DNA of 31,651 nucleotides from an uncultured Acidobacteriota bacterium (GTDB lineage: Bacteria > Acidobacteriota > Terriglobia > Terriglobales > Acidobacteriaceae), in assembly GCA_903832475.1 (NCBI GenBank), contig CAILBQ010000466.1, forward strand, positions 1 to 31,651, written 5' to 3'. The notes beneath the pieces are model-generated. The model saw only the letters and a list, made by a program, of their open reading frames with translations. It was not told where the DNA came from and searched no databases. Shown one piece after another: positions 8,467 through 16,070 of the stretch; the stretch's first letter is position 1, and each line of letters starts with the position of its first letter. The position numbers and the translations under genes are program-made.

Positions 8467-9183
8467 CTACTCTTCGAAATCGTCTTCCCACCTGCGTTCG
8501 GGCCATCGGCTTTCGGGCACGATGCCCAGCTTCTTCTGCGCGCGCCGAGTCGCTTCAGCACAGGCGTACTCGATGCGGTTGTGCCGCGCCTCGGGACCCT
8601 GGCAATGGAAAATCGCCAGCAACTGCGATCTTCTTTGGATTGGCGTCATCCCCGCCCAGCCCTCTGCTGCCAGCGGATGCCGGCGAAACGCAACCTGGAG
8701 CAAGGGAGGCAATTCGTACTCGGCTTCCATGGTGAGCATCATCATCTCCGCCATCTGCTCGGCCCGGCGCAGGCGTGTCTCCGCGGACTTCGGTTCCCGC
8801 ACCTGGTCGGCGATGTACTTGCGCATGGAGGGGTTGAGTTTGTCATACCATCGCTTCATTTCGCGATCTTGCTTGAACAATTTGCCCAGCTCGGGCGGGA
8901 TGATCATGGGCCGCTCTTCGAGGTCCGGCTCGATTTCGACAACTGCCTTCGATCCCGGTACGGCATGTCTGTGCTTCTGCATGGGGCGCGTCACCAGCAG
9001 GCAGTAGCCGTTCTTCGCCGAGCCAAAGGCCGAGGCGCGAAACTCGTACCCGTTCACCGTGCCTTTCACACGCAGTCCGCGCCGGTCCGGCCATTCAACG
9101 CGGGGGTCAAATGGCAGCCGGACAAAGGCCCAGCGCAGCTTCACTGCTTCCTGCTCAACGACGGCGCGAAATTTCTTTTTCAT
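8467..9183 (-). CDS. YdeI/OmpD-associated family protein with DUF1905-like N-terminal domain
   Basis: The 238-residue product joins a DUF1905-like beta domain (about residues 1-92, including GLRVKGTVNGYEFRASAFG and VVEIEPDLEERP) to helical units typical of the YdeI/OmpD-associated (PF13376-like) family. The first unit, about 109-149, contains WYDKLNPSMRKYIADQV and SAETRLRRAEQMAEMM. A second, diverged unit at about 173-212 has GWAGMTPIQRRSQLLAIF and GPEARHNRIEYA, suggesting an internal duplication. Proteins of this type are cytosolic and have been linked loosely to bacteriocin or stress resistance, without a known reaction. The gene is divergent from the DUF885 gene and has 86 nt before the DUF3224 start. 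Confidence 0.8.
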   Translation of the reverse strand: MKKKFRAVVEQEAVKLRWAFVRLPFDPRVEWPDRRGLRVKGTVNGYEFRASAFGSAKNGYCLLVTRPMQKHRHAVPGSKAVVEIEPDLEERPMIIPPELGKLFKQDREMKRWYDKLNPSMRKYIADQVREPKSAETRLRRAEQMAEMMMLTMEAEYELPPLLQVAFRRHPLAAEGWAGMTPIQRRSQLLAIFHCQGPEARHNRIEYACAEATRRAQKKLGIVPESRWPERRWEDDFEE

Positions 9184-9333
9184 CCCAGTATCCGCTTCTC
9201 CGGCATTCTAAGGCAGCGCGGCTCGAACCGTGCCGATATTCGCCGTCCATATTCGTCCTCATGTACTGTGGCTTACACTCGAGGAACGCGGGAGGTCGCT
9301 TTGCGCGCCCCCGGACATCCGAGGAGTTCCCCG

Positions 9334-11172
9334 TTGACACATACTTTGACCCGTATTCGAAGCTTCGTCGCCGCGCCCCTGTTTGCCGTTTGCCTGGCCG
9401 GCCTCGTTCCCGCCGTTTCGTCAGGATCCGCGCAGAAGCCGACGCTCAAGCTGGACGAGAAAGCGACCCAGCCGCCGTCCTCGCTCGAAGACCGTCGCAA
9501 GGCGCTGAGCCGGCTCTTCGCGGATTATTGGGAAGACAATCTGCGGCACAATCCGGAGTTTGCGTCGTCGATCGGCGACAAGCGTTACAACGATCAGATC
9601 AGCGACTTCTCGGTGCAGGCCTATAACGCCGGCCTGCAGCGCGAACAGGAATTCTTGCTGCGACTGGCAGCCATCGATCCCGCCGGCTTTACCGACCAGG
9701 AAAAAATCAGCCGCGACCTGCTCTTTCGCCAGTTCACCGAAGACCAGGAAGCTTCGGAGTTCAAGGAATGGGAGATGCCGATCAACCAGATGGGCGGCTT
9801 CCACACCATGTACGCGCAACTGGTCGCGCAGTTGAGCTTCGAGAACACGAAAGACTACGACGACTGGAACACCCGGCTGCGTGCCCTTCCGACGGCTTTC
9901 GAGCAGAACCAGCACAACATGTCGATCGGCGTGGACGATAAGCGCGTGCCGCCGAAGTACCTGCTGCAGAAAGCTCTCAACCAGGTGAAAGACTTCGCGC
10001 ACCAGAAGCCGGAAGACTCGCCCTTTGCGCAGCCGCTCAAGAAATTTCCCGCTTCGATTCCTGCAGCCGAGCAGGAGCGCATCAAGACGGACATGCTGGC
10101 TGCGATCAGCAAGGAAGTGCTACCAGCTTATCTGCGGCTGCAGCGATTCATGGAAGTGACCTACGTACCTGCGGGCCGCGAACAGCCGGGCATCTGGGCT
10201 CTCCCGGACGGTGACAAGTATTATGCCTTCAGCATCCGGCGCACCACGACAACGAACCTGACTGCCGATCAGATTCACCAGATCGGTCTCGACGAAGTGG
10301 CCAAGGATGAAGCCGAGATGCTCGCCATCGCGCAGAAGCTGGGCTTCAAGGATTTGAAAAGCTTCCAAGCCGATGTGAAGACCAATCCCAAGCTCAAGCC
10401 CACCTCGCGCGAGGCCTTGCTGAACGCCTATCGCGGCTATCTCGATCCGATGAGGGCGCGACTTCCTGAACTATTTGGCCGGCTGCCGAAAGCGCCGTTC
10501 GAAGTGGCCGCGGTGCCGGACTTCCTGGAGAAGGATTCCGCGGATGCTTACTACGAAGCCGGTACGCCGGATGGCAAGCGGCCGGGCCGTATTCGCGTCG
10601 ATACCTATAACTTCGCGGACCGCAATTTGGCCGATGTCGAGTCGATCGCTTATCACGAAGGGCTGCCCGGCCATCACTTGCAGATTTCCATTGCGCAGGA
10701 ACTCGAAGGTGTTCCGGAGTTTCGTAAATTTGCCGGCTATACTGCCTTTCAGGAAGGCTGGGGACTGTATGCCGAACGACTGGGCAAGGATATCGGACTG
10801 TACAAGGATCCATATTCTGATTGCGGGCGGCTGCAGGGAGATATCTGGCGCGCGATACGTCTGGTCGTCGACACCGGCGTTCACTCGAAACACTGGACGC
10901 GCGACCAGATGATCCAGTATTTCCACGATCACTCCGCGATCAACGAAACCAGCGTGCAGGCGGAGACCGATCGCTACATCGCATGGCCCAGCCAGGCGCT
11001 GGCCTACAAGGTGGGTCAGCTCAAAATTCTCGAGCTCCGCGATCGCGCAAAGAAAGCGCTTGGCGCCAGGTTTGACATCAAGGCTTTCCACGATCAGGTA
11101 CTTGATTTTGGCGCGCTGCCGCTTGACGTCCTCGATCAGCACATCAACGAATGGATCGCCAGCCAGAAGTAA
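9334..11172 (+). CDS. secreted DUF885 family protein (putative metallopeptidase)
   Basis: This is a 612-residue exported protein of the DUF885 family. Members look like zinc metallopeptidases or carboxypeptidase-like enzymes, but few are characterised. The likely metal site is HEGLPGHH (residues 441-448), followed 26 residues later by QEGWGLYAERL with Glu474. The N-terminus THTLTRIRSFVAAPLFAV followed by CLAGLVPAVSSGSA is a good signal peptide. Start choice: TTG at 9334 with GAGGAG 7 nt upstream. Another in-frame TTG at 9301 (GGGAGG upstream) would lengthen the n-region by 11 residues, and the frame is open well upstream as an antisense shadow of the YdeI gene. A strong hairpin terminator follows the stop. 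Confidence 0.9.
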   Translation: MTHTLTRIRSFVAAPLFAVCLAGLVPAVSSGSAQKPTLKLDEKATQPPSSLEDRRKALSRLFADYWEDNLRHNPEFASSIGDKRYNDQISDFSVQAYNAGLQREQEFLLRLAAIDPAGFTDQEKISRDLLFRQFTEDQEASEFKEWEMPINQMGGFHTMYAQLVAQLSFENTKDYDDWNTRLRALPTAFEQNQHNMSIGVDDKRVPPKYLLQKALNQVKDFAHQKPEDSPFAQPLKKFPASIPAAEQERIKTDMLAAISKEVLPAYLRLQRFMEVTYVPAGREQPGIWALPDGDKYYAFSIRRTTTTNLTADQIHQIGLDEVAKDEAEMLAIAQKLGFKDLKSFQADVKTNPKLKPTSREALLNAYRGYLDPMRARLPELFGRLPKAPFEVAAVPDFLEKDSADAYYEAGTPDGKRPGRIRVDTYNFADRNLADVESIAYHEGLPGHHLQISIAQELEGVPEFRKFAGYTAFQEGWGLYAERLGKDIGLYKDPYSDCGRLQGDIWRAIRLVVDTGVHSKHWTRDQMIQYFHDHSAINETSVQAETDRYIAWPSQALAYKVGQLKILELRDRAKKALGARFDIKAFHDQVLDFGALPLDVLDQHINEWIASQK

Positions 11173-11193
11173 CTTTGTTTCCAGCGGACCCAA

Positions 11194-11239
11194 ACAACAA
11201 GGCCCAGGCTCTCATGGTTGAGAACCTGGGCCTTGTTGT
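11194..11239. terminator. bidirectional hairpin between convergent genes
   Basis: A 20-bp stem with one mismatch (left arm 11194-11213, right arm 11220-11239) closes a 6-nt loop ATGGTT. It sits between the stop of the DUF885 gene (plus) and the stop of the GlsB-like gene (minus), so it can serve both. On the minus strand the stem is followed by TTTGGG, a short U-tract; on the plus strand no U-run follows, so termination there may be weaker or the hairpin may mainly protect the 3' end. Confidence 0.75.
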
Positions 11240-11264
11240 CTGCGCAGAGCGCGGGCTTGCCTTG

Positions 11265-11537
11265 CTAGATATTTGCCGTTCGATTGCCCGAAATGAGGCG
11301 AATCAGAAGGGTCAGAACCACGGCTCCAATGGTGGCGATGATGATGCTTCCCACGAGACCGTGGTCATTCACGCCGCCCATGCCAAGGTGGCTTGAAAGA
11401 AACCCACCCACAAGTGCTCCAACCAGTCCAACAATCATGTCAACGAACATCCCAAAGCCCGCTCCCCGCATAAGCTTTCCGGTTAGCCAGCCTGCGACGA
11501 TTCCGATGACGATCCATGCAATTAGTCCATGACCCAT
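11265..11537 (-). CDS. GlsB/YeaQ/YmgE family membrane protein (transglycosylase-associated family)
   Basis: This is a 90-residue protein with three Gly-rich transmembrane helices: WIVIGIVAGWLTGKLM, then MFVDMIVGLVGALVGGFL, then GLVGSIIIATIGAVVLTLLIRLI. This is the standard architecture of the GlsB/YeaQ/YmgE family (PF04226), often induced by stress, molecular role unknown. The short inter-helix HLGMGGVNDHG loop is also typical. ATG at 11537 has an AGGAGG site about 10 nt upstream and fits the family length; an in-frame upstream extension is not conserved in style. The gene is divergent from the DUF4440-like gene (161 nt between starts) and convergent with the DUF885 gene. Confidence 0.88.
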   Translation of the reverse strand: MGHGLIAWIVIGIVAGWLTGKLMRGAGFGMFVDMIVGLVGALVGGFLSSHLGMGGVNDHGLVGSIIIATIGAVVLTLLIRLISGNRTANI

Positions 11538-11698
11538 GGTTGTATTTCCTCCTGAGTTGATTGGATGCAGTAACTCAGCAAAGTCCTGTCTGGCAATTTC
11601 TTTTTTTCTAGAAGTGAATACCGTAGGTGCTGTGCCAACATCTATGCTGTCTGTACTCAACTTATGGGTCAGGCAGGCCCATCTTCCCAGGAGAATCC

Positions 11699-12190
11699 AT
11701 GCTCGCGCGACGACCGACACTTCTCAGACTCAGCGTGCTTCTGGCGCTGGTCGCAACTTCCGTTTGTGCATTTGCCCAGGAGAAGGAGAGCCGCTGGGCC
11801 GCAAAGGACGATCCTGTCGCCAAGGCGCTGATTGAGCTGGAGCGCAAGTGGGCCGAGGCGGGATGCACGCACAACGGGATCGAAGCCAACATTCTGGCCG
11901 AAGACTTTCACGGCGTAGCCCCGGACGGCACCCAGTACGACAAGAGCAAGGCGGTGCAGGAAAGCCAGAGCACAGCGCCTCCGGAGCGCGAGTGCAAGAT
12001 GTTCGACGTGAAGGTGCATTTTTTTGGCGACACGGTGGCGGTGTTATACGGCAGCGAAAGCGCCATACATCCTGGGACCAGCAAGCACGGTGAGCACACC
12101 ATCAGGCTCACCTGGACAGATACCTGGTTGATGCGCAATGGCAAATGGCAGATCGTAGCTGCGGAAGATATGCCGACCGTCCTCAAGTGA
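11699..12190 (+). CDS. secreted DUF4440/NTF2-like protein
   Basis: This is a 163-residue protein with a signal peptide (MLARRPTLLRLSVLLALVAT through CAFAQ) and a mature domain of the SnoaL/NTF2-like fold, DUF4440 style. It has an N-terminal helix KALIELERKWAEA, then ILAEDFHGVAPDGTQYDKSK, and closing strands VAVLYGSESAI, IRLTWTDTWLMRNGKWQIVA and AEDMPTVLK. Such domains occur as small enzymes or ligand-binding proteins; the reaction cannot be inferred here. ATG at 11699 follows AGGAGA at good spacing. A rho-independent terminator lies 38 nt after the stop, so it is probably a single-gene transcript. Confidence 0.85.
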   Translation: MLARRPTLLRLSVLLALVATSVCAFAQEKESRWAAKDDPVAKALIELERKWAEAGCTHNGIEANILAEDFHGVAPDGTQYDKSKAVQESQSTAPPERECKMFDVKVHFFGDTVAVLYGSESAIHPGTSKHGEHTIRLTWTDTWLMRNGKWQIVAAEDMPTVLK

Positions 12191-12227
12191 TGGAAGAAAC
12201 GCCGCGAAAGCGCAATGCAGCGCGGCG

Positions 12228-12260
12228 CCGCTGTGACCGTGGGCACAGCCGGACCTTTTT
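12228..12260 (+). terminator. rho-independent terminator after the DUF4440-like gene
   Basis: The stem CCGCTGTG / CACAGCCGG (one bulged C) closes the loop ACCGTGGG, and the run TTTTT follows three bases later. It lies 38 nt beyond the DUF4440-like stop and immediately before a second hairpin that spans the earliest possible start of the next gene. Confidence 0.7.
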
Positions 12261-12290
12261 CTCGACGCTAGGGTGTTAGCAGTCGTCGAG
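12261..12290 (+). other. hairpin at the 5' edge of the PD40/TPR gene
   Basis: CTCGAC pairs with GTCGAG and GCTA pairs with TAGC, leaving the loop GGGTGT and a 3'-side bulge of AGTC. The loop contains a GTG that is the first in-frame start of the following gene. The structure could be a second terminator, a translational control hairpin, or chance; it abuts the terminator that ends at 12260. Confidence 0.5.
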
Positions 12291-12326
12291 GGAGTAGCCA
12301 TTCCATTCAGAGCTGCATGGCCCAGG

Positions 12327-14708
12327 TTGAAAGCACGCACGCAAACAGTCGCGCGGAGGCTCCTCCCCGCGCTGTGCGTGTTGCTTCTTTGTGCATGCCC
12401 GGTGGGGTGGTCACTCGGGCAATCATCGTCAAGTCAGCCGGGCGGCATCACGATCGATTATCCGCAGGACGACTCCATCTTTCCGCCGGAGATTACGGCG
12501 CCCACCTTCCTCTGGCGCGATTCGGCCGCGGATGCGGAGTCATGGCAGATCGACGTAGTGTTCTCGGAACGGGGCAAGCCGATTCATGTCACCTCGACCG
12601 GCCCGGGGATGGAAATTGGCGAGATCGATCCACGCTGCGTCTCGACCTCGAATAAGCTGCCCGTGCTCACCCCGGAACAAGCCGCCGCGCATACCTGGAA
12701 GCCCGATGCTCCCACCTGGGCGCTGATCAAAAAGCAGACCGCCGCCAAGGCTGCCACGGTCACGTTCACCGGCATCGACAAGGCAGGGCGCGAAGTAAGC
12801 CGCGGCCGGGTTACGTTGAGCGCATCGAAGGACCCTGTTGGCGCTCCCATCTTCTATCGCGACGTACCTTTAATGCCTTCGGAAGGCGCCAATCACGTGG
12901 TGCAGCCGCTTGCTCCTTCGAAGATGACGCTGATCAACTGGCGCCTGCGTGACATCAGCAAATTCGAAAGCACCATCGTCATGCGCGACCAGCATTCGTG
13001 CGCCAACTGCCACTCGTTTTCAAATGACGGCAAGACTCTCGGCTTGGATGTCGACGGCCCGGGGAATGACAAAGGTCTTTATGCCGTGGTTCCAGTGAAG
13101 CAGCAGATGACGATTCGCAATGAGGATATTGTTCGCTGGAACACCGACATGCAGGTTGGAAAGTCGCGCGTGGGGTTCATGTCGCAGCTTTCGCCCAACG
13201 GCAAGTATGTGCTGACCACGTTCGCCGGTCCGCAGCAGGATATTTCGAATTCCTACTTTGTCACCAACTTCAAGGACTATCGATTTTTGCAGGTCTTTTA
13301 TCCCACGAGGGGAATTCTTACCTGGCTCGATCGCGCCACCGGCCTGCGTCATCCGCTGCCTGGAGCCGACGATCCAAAGTATGTGCAGACGGACGGTGTC
13401 TGGTCGCCCGATGGCAAGTGGATTGTCTTCGCCCGCGCCGAGGCGAGAGATCCTCATCCGGCCAACACGATAAGGCCGGTAGAAGCCAACGATCCTAACG
13501 AAGTCCAGATCCAATACAGCCTTTATCGCGTGCCCTTCAATGAAGGCCGCGGAGGAACGCCCGAGTCCATCTCGGGAGCCGGCAACAACGGCATGAGCAA
13601 CAACTTCCCCAAAGTCTCACCCGACGGCCGCTGGATCGTGTTCGTCAAGAACCGCAACGGCCAGCTGATGCGGCCCGACAGCGAACTGTACATCGTGCCA
13701 TTCGAAGGGAACGCTCAACCCCGCCGCATGCGCTGTAACACTTCGCTGATGAACTCGTGGCACAGCTTCTCGCCCAACGGCCGCTGGCTGGTTTTTTCTT
13801 CAAAGAGCCGGACGCCTTACACGCAGATGTTCCTGACGCACATCGATGAGGAGGGCAACGACAGCCCGCCCGTCTTGATTGAAAACTCGACAGCCGCCAA
13901 CCGCGCGGTCAACATTCCCGAATTTGTCAACATTCCCGCGGACGGCATCTCGAAAATCGAAACACCAGCTACCGAGCTCTTTCGTCTCATCGACGATGCA
14001 GGCGATCAGCAGACATTGGGCAACAAGGCGGCGGCGCTGGCGGACTGGCGCCAGGCGGTCGCGATGGATACTACCGATCCTCGCGCCAACAACGGCCTGG
14101 GCGTGGCCCTTGCCGCTGTCGGCGACCTGGATGAAGCCATCGCGTATCTCCGCAAAGCCACCGAACTGCACGCCGGCTTCCTCGAAGCCTATTACAACCT
14201 CGGCGCCATCCTGCTGCGCTTGCATCGCCTTGACGAAGCTATCGATGCGCTGGACAACACGGTCCGTATCGCTCCGGGATTTTTCCAGGGTCACGAAGCG
14301 CTGGGCTTTGCCAATTACATTGCCGGCAAGCCCGCGCAGGCGCTCTCTCACCTGCGGCTTGCACTTGATGGAGAACCCGATCGCGTCCCCGTTCTCACCA
14401 TGGCGGCGAGCCTGATGGCCACTTCGCCGGAGGCGGCGCTGCGCAACGGGCCTGAGGCCGTAATACTCGCCCAACATGCCTGCGACCTCACGGAAGGCAA
14501 AGACATCTCCGCACTCGATACGCTCTCGGCCGCGTATGCAGAAGCTGGTCGTTTTGCAGAAGCGATTGCTGCCGCGCAGCAGGCCATCGAATTTGCGGCA
14601 AGCCAGGCCCCGACCGACGCTGCACTGGCAACGCGACTCAAGGCCCATCTGGCGAAATTTCAGGCGTATCAGCCGCTTCGCGATCCTCCCGACGAGGGAA
14701 CACTCTAA
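12327..14708 (+). CDS. exported PD40 beta-propeller / TPR protein with a CxxCH haem-type motif
   Basis: This is a 793-residue exported protein from the TTG at 12327, which gives a basic n-region (KARTQTVARR) and hydrophobic core LLPALCVLLLCAC; that Cys could be lipidated, but the lipobox is imperfect. A GTG at 12273 would add 18 residues but lies in a hairpin loop. Domain order: an N-terminal beta domain (YPQDDSIFPPEITAPTFLWR); a single CANCH motif (Cys225, Cys228, His229) in HSCANCHSFSNDGKTLG; four PD40/TolB-like blades (SPNGKYVLTTF, SPDGKWIVFARA, SPDGRWIVFVKN, SPNGRWLVFSSK); then at least four TPR-like helical hairpins (about 557-777). CxxCH is the c-type haem attachment sequence, so this may be a periplasmic mono-haem protein with a protein-binding tail. 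Function unknown; no partner enzyme is adjacent. Confidence 0.85.
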   Translation: MKARTQTVARRLLPALCVLLLCACPVGWSLGQSSSSQPGGITIDYPQDDSIFPPEITAPTFLWRDSAADAESWQIDVVFSERGKPIHVTSTGPGMEIGEIDPRCVSTSNKLPVLTPEQAAAHTWKPDAPTWALIKKQTAAKAATVTFTGIDKAGREVSRGRVTLSASKDPVGAPIFYRDVPLMPSEGANHVVQPLAPSKMTLINWRLRDISKFESTIVMRDQHSCANCHSFSNDGKTLGLDVDGPGNDKGLYAVVPVKQQMTIRNEDIVRWNTDMQVGKSRVGFMSQLSPNGKYVLTTFAGPQQDISNSYFVTNFKDYRFLQVFYPTRGILTWLDRATGLRHPLPGADDPKYVQTDGVWSPDGKWIVFARAEARDPHPANTIRPVEANDPNEVQIQYSLYRVPFNEGRGGTPESISGAGNNGMSNNFPKVSPDGRWIVFVKNRNGQLMRPDSELYIVPFEGNAQPRRMRCNTSLMNSWHSFSPNGRWLVFSSKSRTPYTQMFLTHIDEEGNDSPPVLIENSTAANRAVNIPEFVNIPADGISKIETPATELFRLIDDAGDQQTLGNKAAALADWRQAVAMDTTDPRANNGLGVALAAVGDLDEAIAYLRKATELHAGFLEAYYNLGAILLRLHRLDEAIDALDNTVRIAPGFFQGHEALGFANYIAGKPAQALSHLRLALDGEPDRVPVLTMAASLMATSPEAALRNGPEAVILAQHACDLTEGKDISALDTLSAAYAEAGRFAEAIAAAQQAIEFAASQAPTDAALATRLKAHLAKFQAYQPLRDPPDEGTL

Positions 14709-14762
14709 TCATGCTTGCCTGGCCGAGACAGCTTGAATAGAAGAATTGAGAGGCGGCCGAAC

Positions 14763-16007
14763 TTACATCAGGCGCCGTCGCACCATGTCCAGGGCCTGTT
14801 GGCTGGCCCACTGGCGGATGCGCTCGCGATCGCCGCGAAAGTTGCATTCCAGGGATTCGGTCTTGGATCCGTAGCTGACGGCGATGTAGACCAGTCCGAC
14901 CGGCTTTTCCTCGGTGCCGCCGTTGGGACCGGCAATGCCAGTGATGCCGACGCCCATGCTCGCGCCCGTGCGCTGCCGGATGCCGCGCGCCATGGCTTCC
15001 GCCACATCCGGGCTGACCGCGCCGTGTTCTTCAATCAGCGCCGGCGGTACTCCGCAGAAATCCGTTTTCAGCTCGTTCGAATAGACCACCGCTCCGCCAA
15101 GAAACGATCGTGAACTGCCGCTGATGGAGGTGACGCGCTGCGCCAGCAACCCGCCGGTGCAGCTTTCCGCAACGGCCAGGGTCTCGCGCTTCAGTTCGAG
15201 ATAAAACAGCACGATCTGCTCCAGCGTCTCGCCGGTCGACGAAAACAGGTGCAGGTCAAGCGCCTCTTCCATGCGGCTGGCCAGCTCATCGACCCGCGCC
15301 TGCGCCGCGTCCAGCGAAGGCTTGGTGCAGAAGAGCTGTAACTGAATTTCGCAGTTGCCCGCCAGAATGGTGGTCTCGACATCGGGATACTTCATATAGA
15401 TCGGCGCCAGCAGCGTGTCCGCCGCCGACTCGCCAATCATGGTTGCCTTCAGGACTCGCTTGGCGATGTACCGGGGAGGCAAAATCTCTTTGAGGCGCGG
15501 AATGCACTGGCCGGCGAACAGCGGCTTGCACTCTCCCGGCGGTCCGGGCACCAACATGACCAGCTTGCGATGGTTGCCGTATTTCGTATCCAGCCACAAG
15601 CCAGGGGCGGTTCCGTTGGCGTTGGGCAGCACCACGGCCCCGTCGATTACGTCGGCCTGCTTGAGGTTGTTGTCGGTCATCTGCATGCGTCGCTGGGCGA
15701 AGCGGGCGGCCAGTTCGACGACGATGTTGTTGTCGCGGCGCACGCTCACGCCCAGCGCCTCAGCTACCGCCTCCCGGCTCAGATCATCTTCCGTTGGCCC
15801 CAAGCCACCCATCACGGCCACCAGGTCGGCGCGGCCAAGCGCTGTCTTGACCGCATTCACCAGGTCGCGGCGCTTGTCGCCGACAATGGTCTTGAACGCC
15901 ACCGCGACCCCAATCTCGTTCAACTTTTCCGTCAGGTAGAGGGAGTTGGTGTCCTGGCGGTACGGAGTCAGCAGTTCGGAGCCGACCGCGATGATTTCGC
16001 ATTTCAT
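14763..16007 (-). CDS. cinA: CinA family protein (competence/damage-inducible; NMN deamidase-type PncC domain)
   Basis: This is a 414-residue two-domain CinA. The N-terminal MoCF/COG1058 domain (about 1-170) contains MKCEIIAVGSELLTPYRQDT and GGLGPTEDD (67-75), seen in CinA pyrophosphatase domains acting on ADP-ribose-type nucleotides. The C-terminal PncC domain (about 260-414) contains ESCTGG (281-286) and GITGIAGPNGGTEEKPVG (354-371), the nicotinamide mononucleotide deamidase signature; the Ser of ESCTGG is the expected nucleophile. Both domains look complete. It is the last gene of the minus-strand set yacG-pgpA-propeller-cinA. dprA, another gene named for DNA processing in competence, lies elsewhere in the window, but CinA's role is more likely pyridine nucleotide salvage. 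Confidence 0.95.
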   Translation of the reverse strand: MKCEIIAVGSELLTPYRQDTNSLYLTEKLNEIGVAVAFKTIVGDKRRDLVNAVKTALGRADLVAVMGGLGPTEDDLSREAVAEALGVSVRRDNNIVVELAARFAQRRMQMTDNNLKQADVIDGAVVLPNANGTAPGLWLDTKYGNHRKLVMLVPGPPGECKPLFAGQCIPRLKEILPPRYIAKRVLKATMIGESAADTLLAPIYMKYPDVETTILAGNCEIQLQLFCTKPSLDAAQARVDELASRMEEALDLHLFSSTGETLEQIVLFYLELKRETLAVAESCTGGLLAQRVTSISGSSRSFLGGAVVYSNELKTDFCGVPPALIEEHGAVSPDVAEAMARGIRQRTGASMGVGITGIAGPNGGTEEKPVGLVYIAVSYGSKTESLECNFRGDRERIRQWASQQALDMVRRRLM

Positions 16008-16070
16008 GCTGGACCTTTAACTGGGCAAAAAAGTAGGAAAGCGCCTCTTGGATCAGAAGCGCGGAAGCAC

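Noticed and set aside
8581..9333. Long upstream extension of the DUF885 frame
   Set aside because: It lies antisense to the YdeI/DUF1905 gene, has no family similarity, and the signal peptide begins after it.
9334..9360. TTGACA followed by TATTCG at 9334-9359 as a promoter
   Set aside because: Spacing is only 14 nt and the TTG is the likely start codon of the DUF885 gene.
3396..16061. 15-base perfect repeat CTTGGATCAGAAGCG at 3396-3410 and 16047-16061, each near the 3' end of a minus-strand gene
   Set aside because: A chance 15-mer match somewhere in a window this size is expected about once, counting both strands, and no longer similarity surrounds either copy.
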